NCBI GenBank assembly: GCA_965208395.1
Contig: CBDBON010000003.1
Location: forward strand, 868,001 to 932,000
DNA: 64,000 bases
Source: CBDBON01 sp965208395
GTDB taxonomy: Bacteria > Chloroflexota > Dehalococcoidia > Lucifugimonadales > CBDBON01
Direction of reading: 5' to 3'
Part shown: positions 17,699-23,506 of the stretch, in pieces
How positions within the stretch are numbered: position 1 is the stretch's first letter
How the letters are laid out: every line of letters starts with the position of its first letter
The notes under the pieces: generated by a model
What the model was told of the DNA's origin: nothing
The model's input: only the letters and a program-made list of their open reading frames with translations
Databases searched by the model: none
Position numbers and translations under genes: made by a program

Positions 17699-19048
17699 AT
17701 GACTGCCTACGCGGGTGTCGTCCTTGCGGCAGGCAGGGGTACCCGCATGAAATCCAGCATCCCCAAGGTGCTTCACCGGATCTGCGGGCGCGAGATGGTG
17801 AGGCTCACGGTCGACTGCGTTGCCGACGCCGGCCTCTCCCCGATTGTCGTGGTGACTCCGCCTTCCGGCGATGCCATAAGGGCGGTTCTGGGCAACAACG
17901 TAGTCTACGTGGAGCAGGACGAGCCTCTGGGAAGCGGGCACGCGCTTCTCCAGGCGCGGAGCGTAGTCGGCCCCGACTCGGGCCTCTTCGTCATCAACGG
18001 AGACGTCCCGTTGGTGACGCCGGGGAGCGTTAGGTCCCTCGTCGCGGCTCACCGCCAGCGCGGCGCTGCTATTGCCATCCTGACGGCAACCGTCTCGAAG
18101 CCCGATGGACTGGGACGTGTCCTCAGATCGGACGAAGGCGCCGTCACCGCCGTCGTGGAGGAGTGGGAGGCGGACGATGCCGCGCTTTCGGTGTCCGAGA
18201 TCAACGTCGGCGCATACTGTTTCAGCACCCAGTGGTTGTGGGAGAGCTTGAGCGGCCTTCCGGCCTCCAGTAACGGCGAGGTCCCTCTCACCGGTCTCGT
18301 CGAATTGGCCGTTACTCAAGGGAGAACCGTGGAGACGGTGCCGGCGGACGCCGGCGAGGCTATGGGGGTGAACACGCGAGTCCATCTGGCGGAAGCGGAG
18401 GCCGTTCTGAGGCAACGGATCAGGGAGCATTGGATGCTCAGAGGAGTCTCTATGCCGGATCCCTCCGTCGTCTACGTAGACGGCGACGCGGAGATCGGGG
18501 AGGACACCACAATCCACCCCAACACCCATATACGGGGCAGATCGAGAATCGGGCGCGACTGCGAGATCGGCCCCAACTCCGTCGTGGACGACTCGATGGT
18601 AGGCGACGGCTGCAGAGTCGTCTCCTCGGTTATCGAGGCGTCGACGATCGAAGACCGCGTCGAGATCGGTCCCTTCAGCCGGGTGAGAGACGGCAGCCGG
18701 TTGATGGACGGCGTCTACCTCGGAAACTACGCCGAGGTAAAGAGCAGTCTGTTGGACCGAGGCACGAAGGTATCCCATTTCAGCTACGTCGGAGACGCCC
18801 GGGTCGGATCGAACGTCAACATCGGAGCTGGGACCGTGACCTGTAACTACGATGGTGTAGAGAAGAGCCGGACGGTTATCGGGGATGATGCATTCATAGG
18901 GTCGGACTCGATGCTCGTTGCTCCGGTTAACATAGGCGCTCGCGCCGCTACGGGCGCCGGGTCTGTGGTGACCAGGGACGTGCCGCCGAATCATCAGGCC
19001 GTCGGCGTACCCGCCAGAGTCCGGCGCAAGAGGACGGACACAGATTAG
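17699..19048 (+). CDS. glmU: Bifunctional GlmU: GlcNAc-1-P uridylyltransferase / GlcN-1-P acetyltransferase
   Basis: 449 aa from the ATG at 17699, in line with the family length. The N-terminal uridylyltransferase begins VVLAAGRGTRMKSSIPKVLH, the sugar-nucleotide pyrophosphorylase signature. The C-terminal half is a left-handed beta-helix of hexapeptide repeats (for example IGRDCEIGPNSVV) with NYAEVKSS and HFSYVGDARVG, ending with NYDGVEKSRTVIGDDAFIGS. It makes UDP-N-acetylglucosamine for peptidoglycan and other envelope polymers. The longer upstream reading crosses the leader hairpin and is not used. The stop is followed at once by the CNNM gene (TAG then ATG). The leader suggests transcriptional attenuation. 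Confidence 0.97.
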   Translation: MTAYAGVVLAAGRGTRMKSSIPKVLHRICGREMVRLTVDCVADAGLSPIVVVTPPSGDAIRAVLGNNVVYVEQDEPLGSGHALLQARSVVGPDSGLFVINGDVPLVTPGSVRSLVAAHRQRGAAIAILTATVSKPDGLGRVLRSDEGAVTAVVEEWEADDAALSVSEINVGAYCFSTQWLWESLSGLPASSNGEVPLTGLVELAVTQGRTVETVPADAGEAMGVNTRVHLAEAEAVLRQRIREHWMLRGVSMPDPSVVYVDGDAEIGEDTTIHPNTHIRGRSRIGRDCEIGPNSVVDDSMVGDGCRVVSSVIEASTIEDRVEIGPFSRVRDGSRLMDGVYLGNYAEVKSSLLDRGTKVSHFSYVGDARVGSNVNIGAGTVTCNYDGVEKSRTVIGDDAFIGSDSMLVAPVNIGARAATGAGSVVTRDVPPNHQAVGVPARVRRKRTDTD

Positions 19049-20317
19049 ATGGAGACAGACGGGCCGTTATCCGCCATCGTATTGGGAGTCTCGCTGCTGC
19101 TCTTCGCAGTGTCTTCCGTCGCCGAGGCCGGCATAACGTCGGTTCGCCGGGAGCGCGTCCAGCAGTTGGTCTCCCAGGGCGCGGGCGGCGCGGCAGCGCT
19201 GGACCGTCTACACAATCTTCCGGTCGGACCTGTTGCTGCGGTCATTCTGGTCCGCATGCTTGCGCTGTCCGGAGCGTTAGTCTCCACAGTTGCCCTGGTG
19301 ATCGCGCAGATGGGCGCGGGCTGGGTGCTCGTTGGAGTTGCGGGAGCTGGAGTTCTCGCACTCACCGGCGGCGTCCACAAGTTTGCCGGTGCGATCGTGT
19401 CCCGCAGGGGAGAGAGGGTCGCGCTAGGGATCGCGGGAGCCGTCGGGCTTCTCACGTGGCTGCTACTGCCTCTCCTATCCCCCCGGCGTCTTCTCTTCTG
19501 GACGGGACGTGAGGGAGAGGCCGACATCGAGGAGTCGGGCCCAGAGATGATCCCCACGGAGATAGATCTTCCGGTCGAGGCTGCGGGAGGACCTCTCGAC
19601 GAGCGCGAGGTGCGCATGATACACGGCGTCGTCAGGCTGGACACCACCATGGCGCGTGAGATCATGGTGCCGCGGCTGGACATCATTGCAGCTGAGATAG
19701 GCACACCCATAGCAGAGCTGTCCGAGCAGATGGTGCGGGGTGGTCACAGCCGCATACCGATCTACCGCGGTGATCTGGACCACGTGGAGGGCATTGCCTA
19801 TGCGAGGGACATACTCCAGGCGCTCGTGCGCAACGGCGAGGCGTCGGGAGTGCTGGTCGACACGCTGATACGCCCTGCCCTGTTCATTCCTGAGTACAAG
19901 AACCTGGAGGAGTTGCTCAACGAGTTCCAGAACAAGCGCGTTCACGTCGCGATCGTCGTCGACGAGTATGGCGGAGTCTCAGGTCTGGTGACGATAGAGG
20001 ATCTCTTGGAGGAGATCGTCGGGGAGATTCGGGACGAGTTTGAGCTGAGCGAGCCTGACATGGAGCCGGTCGTCGGGATGGACGAGTTTATGATCGATGC
20101 CCGGGTCGGCCTCGAACAGCTCAACGAGCTGTTGGGAGTCGCCATCGAGGGGGATGGATTCGACACTGTGGGCGGGTTCGTATACCAGAAGCTGGGCAAG
20201 ATTCCCAGTCCCGGAGACACGGTCGTCTACGACGGGCTTCGCATAGAGGTGGTATCCACGGTGGGCCGCCGATTGAAGAGGCTGCGGGTGACTCGCGCCG
20301 CCGCTCTTCTCAAATAG
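19049..20317 (+). CDS. CNNM/CorC-family protein with CBS pair (HlyC/TlyC type)
   Basis: 422 aa. An N-terminal CNNM (DUF21) membrane domain with three or four hydrophobic segments (about 7-25, 60-80, 85-105, 130-150). It is followed by the conserved hinge around DTTMAREIMVPRLDIIAAE, a tandem CBS pair (HSRIPIYRGDLDHVEGIAYA; VHVAIVVDEYGGVSGLVTIE) and a C-terminal CorC_HlyC domain (VGLEQLNELLGVAIEGDGFD). Family members are implicated in Mg2+/Co2+ efflux; the old name hemolysin is not a reliable function. It starts directly after the glmU stop, so is translationally coupled. Its 3' end is the source of part of the triplicated sequence that follows. Confidence 0.9.
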   Translation: METDGPLSAIVLGVSLLLFAVSSVAEAGITSVRRERVQQLVSQGAGGAAALDRLHNLPVGPVAAVILVRMLALSGALVSTVALVIAQMGAGWVLVGVAGAGVLALTGGVHKFAGAIVSRRGERVALGIAGAVGLLTWLLLPLLSPRRLLFWTGREGEADIEESGPEMIPTEIDLPVEAAGGPLDEREVRMIHGVVRLDTTMAREIMVPRLDIIAAEIGTPIAELSEQMVRGGHSRIPIYRGDLDHVEGIAYARDILQALVRNGEASGVLVDTLIRPALFIPEYKNLEELLNEFQNKRVHVAIVVDEYGGVSGLVTIEDLLEEIVGEIRDEFELSEPDMEPVVGMDEFMIDARVGLEQLNELLGVAIEGDGFDTVGGFVYQKLGKIPSPGDTVVYDGLRIEVVSTVGRRLKRLRVTRAAALLK

Positions 20318-20810
20318 TTCGAAACTAACCATGGAGGCCGCGCGCTTGAGTACGCGGCCTCTCTTGAGTTCTGCCTAGACCTGCACTACCAACGGAGCGA
20401 GGGAGTTAACCTTCCCGGCAGGACCACCCAACTCCTCCTTCGCTATCACCGACAGCTGTATTGAAAAGGCTGTGGGTGACTCCGCCGCCACTCTTCTCCG
20501 GTAGCCTGACACAAACCAAGAGGCCGCACGCTGAGCGTGCGGCCTCTTGAGTTTTGCCTAGACTGCCAACGGGAGTGTGGGAGTTAACCTCCCCGCCAGC
20601 GCATCCAACTCCTCTTTCGCTATCACCGACAGCTGTATTGAAAAGGCTGTGGATGACTCTCGCGCCACCGCTCTTCTCGGATAAGCCTGAAAGATACTAA
20701 GAGGCCGCGCGCTTGAGAGCGTGCGGCCTCTTAAGTTTTCGCCTAGACCCGAACTGCTACGGAGTGTGGGTTAGCCTCCGCCAGCGCACCCAGAGTCCTC
20801 CTTAGCTACC
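20273..20810. repeat. Tandem triplication of a convergent gene junction (about 180-bp unit)
   Basis: Three diverged units start at about 20273, 20461 and 20638 (spacings 188 and 177 bp). Each holds a copy of the CNNM gene 3' tail (TTGAAGAGGCTG, then GTGACTCGCGCCGCCGCTCTTCT). A hairpin GAGGCCGC..GCGGCCTC then TTGAGTT..GCCTAGAC follows, and last a copy of the 3' tail of the collagen-like gene on the other strand. The outer copies are the real gene ends; the inner tails are decayed and non-coding. This accounts for the whole 450-nt stretch without a gene. Confidence 0.85.
20699..20739. terminator. Bidirectional terminator hairpin, third copy
   Basis: AAGAGGCCGC pairs perfectly with GCGGCCTCTT around an internal GCGCTTGAGAGCGT, followed by AAGTTTT on the plus strand. 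Sister hairpins lie at 20334-20362 and 20517-20550. It would stop both the glmU-CNNM transcript and the collagen-like gene transcript. Confidence 0.65.
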
Positions 20811-21661
20811 ACCACCAGCGGGGCGGTCGCTATCGAGCCGAGTGATCCCTTTGCAGACAGGGTGTACACACCAGGATCGAGAGTGATAGTCGCAGTCATC
20901 ATGACCGCGCCCGAGGAGTCCGCCGCCTCGCCCGCGTGCACCGTGTCACCGCCGTCCGGGAAGGTACCCACGGACGACACTGCTACGCCCTCTTCAGCCT
21001 TGAATCCGGCGCCGTAGATCGTCGCGGTGCCGCTGCACACGCCTTCATCGTCGGCTGTTAGACCGGCCGTGCTGGCCGTCAGGCTGGTGCTTGGACTGGG
21101 ATCGTCAAGCCTGAAGGCGACGATGCTGACCGGCTCACTAGCCTTGCTGCCGTCGGCTCCGACGGCGACCAATGACCTGATGCCCTCGGCTCTGGCCGCG
21201 ATGTTATCGGCCTGTCCGAGCCCATCGAAATCGAGCTCGAAAGCGCCGGCGGCGTTTGCCGTGACGTTCTTCATGATCGGCCTGATGTTTTCGTCGATCC
21301 AGATGCTCACGATGACCGGCTCACCTATCCGGAATCCTGAGCCCCTGACGGTGAACGGCTCGTTGGCCGTCATCGTGCCCTTGCTGATCGACAGACCCGC
21401 CTCTGGAGAGACAGCGTCAGCGCCGGCGGGACCCTGATCTCCCGGAGGGCCTGGAGGACCGGGATTTCCCGGGTTTCCGGGCGAACCTGGAAGACCGGGC
21501 ACCCCGGGCTCTCCCTGGATACCCTGAACGCCGGGGTTGCCGGGATTACCGGGGAGGCCTGGCACCCCCCTTGGCCCCTGAGGCCCCTCACACGCCATCA
21601 GCACCAAGGCGAACAATGAAAGCAGGGCAAGGACGCCCCCAATGGACACACGCTTTCTCAT
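20771..21661 (-). CDS. Lipoprotein with collagen-like Gly-X-Y repeat
   Basis: 296 aa from the ATG at 21661, preceded by GAGGGGGTCAG. The signal peptide ends in a lipobox LMAC (C24), so the protein should be a lipoprotein. Directly after it come about 19 uninterrupted Gly-X-Y triplets (from G26 to about residue 82), proline-rich (GVPGLPGNPGNPG), which should trimerise into a collagen-like stalk. The C-terminal 200 residues look like two Ig/beta-sandwich domains (TANEPFTVRGSGFRIGEPV; SGTATIYGAGFKAEEGVAV), each with the GSGF/GAGF turn of IPT/TIG-like folds. A surface adhesin or spacer role is inferred. The 3' end is part of the triplication downstream. Confidence 0.85.
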   Translation of the reverse strand: MRKRVSIGGVLALLSLFALVLMACEGPQGPRGVPGLPGNPGNPGVQGIQGEPGVPGLPGSPGNPGNPGPPGPPGDQGPAGADAVSPEAGLSISKGTMTANEPFTVRGSGFRIGEPVIVSIWIDENIRPIMKNVTANAAGAFELDFDGLGQADNIAARAEGIRSLVAVGADGSKASEPVSIVAFRLDDPSPSTSLTASTAGLTADDEGVCSGTATIYGAGFKAEEGVAVSSVGTFPDGGDTVHAGEAADSSGAVMMTATITLDPGVYTLSAKGSLGSIATAPLVVVAKEDSGCAGGG

Positions 21662-21893
21662 CTGACCCCCTCTTCTAAGGAATCCAACAGCGCTCACTAC
21701 GATTTGGAAAAGCCTTCCTTACTGTGCAGCCCTGTCGAACAAAGTTTTCGCCGGTTTACCCGGCGACACTCGAACGGCGGCCTAATGATATTCACCACGT
21801 ACTCGGATGTCAACCCCCCCTGCGCTGACTTTTGAATCTGGACGCGGCCAGCCTGTTCAGGCACGAGACTAGCTGATAACATTCTAAAGGCCA

Positions 21894-21968
21894 GCCCCCG
21901 TAGCTCAGTGGATAGAGCACTGGCCTCCGGAGCCAGGTGCGTGGGTTCGAGTCCCGCCGGGGGTGCCA
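21894..21968 (+). tRNA. tRNA-Arg (anticodon CCG)
   Basis: 75 nt including an encoded CCA. Acceptor GCCCCCG/CGGGGGT, D-arm TAGCTCAGTGGATAGAGCA, anticodon stem CTGGC/GCCAG around CTCCGGA (CCG) and T-arm GGGTTCGAGTCCC are all visible. Flanking sequence to 22108 has no gene. Confidence 0.95.
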
Positions 21969-22108
21969 GACCTTAACTACGGACAGAACTGGCTCACGTG
22001 CTCCGGTGTATGAACCTTCCCGATTTAGGGAAGAAACTGTCTTGGACCTCCCTCCCTCGTCCGCGAGGCGGATCACGAAGTGAAGTCGGCCATCAGAGGT
22101 TGATAGTC

Positions 22109-22185
22109 TGGCGACCCCGACCGGATTCGAACCGGCGATCTCCGGCTTGACAGGCCGGTATGTTAAACCGCTACACCACGGGGCC
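22109..22185 (-). tRNA. tRNA-Asp (anticodon GTC)
   Basis: 77 nt on the minus strand including CCA. Acceptor GGCCCCG/CGGGGTC, anticodon loop CTGTCAA between CCGGC and GCCGG (anticodon GTC), T-loop GGTTCGAATCC. It lies 103 nt downstream of the selenoprotein glutaredoxin gene. Confidence 0.95.
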
Positions 22186-22288
22186 GCTAACGCGGAGCGG
22201 ACCACAGGTCCGCTGTCTGAATTCTAAACTGGCGGCTGGAGCCCGGTCAATGCGCACAGGGGTCTCAGACGCCGGTAGAGCGGGATTG

Positions 22289-22534
22289 CTACCCGACTCC
22301 CGCCGCCGCGAGCGCGGCGTCGATCTTGGCGGTGCTGTATCCGACGATCCTCTCATCGCCGATCACCGTAAGCGGCGTAGTCCGGTAGCCCATCCCCAGC
22401 AGGCCCTTGAGCGCGTCACGGTCCTCGGAGATGTTCCGTTCCGTGAAATTTATCCCCTTCCGTGAAAGGTACACTTTCACCATGTGGCAGGGGCCTCAGC
22501 CGTCCGACGTGAACACCTGGATATCGGTCTCCAT
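22289..22534 (-). CDS. Glutaredoxin-like selenoprotein (UGPC active site)
   Basis: 81 codons from the ATG at 22534 to the stop at 22289, with one in-frame TGA at 22498-22496 read as selenocysteine (Sec13). The translation runs METDIQVFTSDGUGPCHMV and continues into a full thioredoxin/glutaredoxin fold, with the cis-proline loop GYRTTPLTVIGDERIVGY. The TGA stands exactly where NrdH/glutaredoxin proteins have the nucleophilic first Cys of CxxC. A hairpin with a perfect 7-bp stem follows the TGA (22480-22462). If TGA were a stop, a 64-codon remnant lacking strand 1 and the active site would remain, which makes no sense as a protein. It starts 2 nt after the stop of the FTR-like gene (TGACCATG), so they form an operon. 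It is probably the electron acceptor of that reductase. Confidence 0.85.
22454..22498 (-). promoter_or_regulatory. Bacterial-type SECIS candidate of the glutaredoxin-like gene
   Basis: After TGA (22498-22496) and 15 nt, GTGAAAG (22480-22474) pairs perfectly with CTTTCAC (22468-22462) around the loop TGTAC, which contains the G/U expected in SelB-binding apical loops. An outer CCCCT/AGGGG pairing (22493-22489 with 22458-22454) extends the stem. Confidence 0.75.
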
Positions 22535-22536
22535 GG

Positions 22537-22986
22537 TCACTCTCCCTCCTGCGACTGGCCGCGGCCTCTATCCCGCCGCCGCTTCTCGTTGAACCCGCGC
22601 TTGCCTCCGGTTTCCTCGAAAAGCTCCTGCCCCAGGGGCACCGCCTCGTCTATCGTCTGGACGGCCTCCCCATCCTCCTGGTACTTGCGAAGAAACTCTT
22701 CGCTCACGAAGAACATTCATATGCAGAAGCCGTCGCGCTCGATGTCCTCGTGATGGCGTTCGCAGGGGCATATCTTCTTGCGATCCTCGACGGGATCGCC
22801 GCTCAATGGCATTCAGGGACAGTAGCGGTACCCGTGGGTACGCTCGTTCTCCCCCAATCCCTGCTGTACGACCTTCACCACCTCTCGCTCCGGGAAGAAC
22901 TCGTACGGCCCCCGCTCCACGTAGCGTTCGGAGAAATTGACGGCGCGCTCCAGCGCCTCCTCTTCTGTCAACTCTCTCTTAGGCAT
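22537..22986 (-). CDS. Ferredoxin-thioredoxin reductase catalytic-chain homologue with two selenocysteines
   Basis: 149 residues from the ATG at 22986, with in-frame TGA at 22815-22813 (Sec58) and 22719-22717 (Sec90). The motifs CPU (56-58), CPC (73-75) and CIU (88-90) followed by MFFV match the FTR catalytic chain CPC..CPC..CHC-MLF pattern. In plant-type FTR the first cysteine of motif 1, both of motif 2 and the first of motif 3 bind the [4Fe-4S] cluster. The second cysteines of motifs 1 and 3 form the redox disulfide. Here all four cluster ligands are Cys and exactly the two redox residues are TGA. Both TGA codons have a perfect hairpin 13 nt downstream. Coding stays open to a normal TGA at 22537, just before the glutaredoxin-like gene. 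The protein should take electrons from ferredoxin and reduce a thioredoxin/glutaredoxin-type partner through a selenium pair. Confidence 0.85.
22687..22719 (-). promoter_or_regulatory. SECIS candidate for Sec90 of the FTR-like gene
   Basis: TGA (22719-22717), 13 nt, then GCGAAG (22703-22698) paired with CTTCGC (22692-22687) around the loop AGTTT. Same distance as for the first TGA of this gene. Confidence 0.7.
22780..22815 (-). promoter_or_regulatory. SECIS candidate for Sec58 of the FTR-like gene
   Basis: TGA (22815-22813), 13 nt, then GCGATCC (22799-22793) paired perfectly with GGATCGC (22786-22780) around the loop CGTCGA. Confidence 0.75.
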
Positions 22987-22995
22987 CTCTTGCCT

Positions 22996-23340
22996 CTATA
23001 CCCGGCCCGCCGACGGCCCCAGACGCATCCGCGTGTGCATATCGCACGACATGCTTTCGAACGCCCGCTCCTGATTCACGAGGCGGTCCACCAGCGAGGG
23101 GAGGGCCTCTCGCACCTGCGCCAACGTCTTCTCCCTCGCCACCTCGACGCTGAGAAGCGCGCTCGTTCCGCAACCACAGCGGGCAGAAAAAAACACCTTC
23201 CGGAATCCAGGATTGGCCGATAGATCCAGCTTGAATCCCGGCAGAGGCGTTAGGCTCGTCTCCTCCGGCAGCGCACCGCAGACCAGCTCCCTAATCCGCT
23301 GCTCCCCCACCGGCTCTTCCACATCCTGAAATTGCGACAT
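22996..23340 (-). CDS. Unknown protein with CGCG motif, first gene of the selenoprotein cassette
   Basis: 114 aa, family not recognised. The middle holds FFSARCGCGTSALLSVEVA, a CxC pair inside what looks like a beta-hairpin, and the C-terminal part is helical (LAQVREALPSLVDRLVNQER) with another Cys in ESMSCDMH. No signal peptide or membrane segment. It ends 9 nt before the FTR-like start, so co-transcription is very likely and a role in the same thiol/selenol relay or in metal handling is plausible. Its ATG lies only 25 nt after the CCA end of tRNA-Val on the same strand. Confidence 0.75.
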   Translation of the reverse strand: MSQFQDVEEPVGEQRIRELVCGALPEETSLTPLPGFKLDLSANPGFRKVFFSARCGCGTSALLSVEVAREKTLAQVREALPSLVDRLVNQERAFESMSCDMHTRMRLGPSAGRV

Positions 23341-23365
23341 CTCGCAGCGCCGTCCGCCGGAAGAG

Positions 23366-23442
23366 TGGTGGGCGGTACTGGATTTGAACCAATGACCTCT
23401 GCGATGTCAACGCAGCGCTCTAAACCACTGAGCTAACCGCCC
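23366..23442 (-). tRNA. tRNA-Val (anticodon GAC)
   Basis: 77 nt on the minus strand with CCA. Acceptor GGGCGGT/ACCGCCC, D-arm TAGCTCAGTGGTTTAGAGC, anticodon loop TTGACAT between CTGCG and CGCAG (GAC), T-arm TTGGTTCAAATCCAG. It sits between rpoC and the selenoprotein cassette, all on the same strand. Confidence 0.95.
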
Positions 23443-23506
23443 TCGCGCCCATCTACGGCCAAGTGTAGCAACGGGCCGAAAGTCTGGTCAACTGAAGCTC
23501 CCAGGC

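Noticed and set aside
20273..20810. CRISPR array suspected from repeats with spaced hairpins
   Set aside because: Only three units of about 180 bp with homologous, not unique, material between the hairpins; it is a tandem duplication of gene tails, and no cas genes are present.
21810..22205. 131-aa minus-strand open frame over the tRNA-Arg/tRNA-Asp region
   Set aside because: It reads through both tRNA genes in antisense and sense; the translation contains the SNPVGVAR and RRDSNPRT strings typical of translated tRNA genes.
22289..22483. 64-aa reading of the glutaredoxin-like gene starting after the TGA
   Set aside because: It lacks strand beta-1 and the active site; the frame extends upstream through a TGA at the catalytic Cys position, so the selenoprotein reading is preferred.
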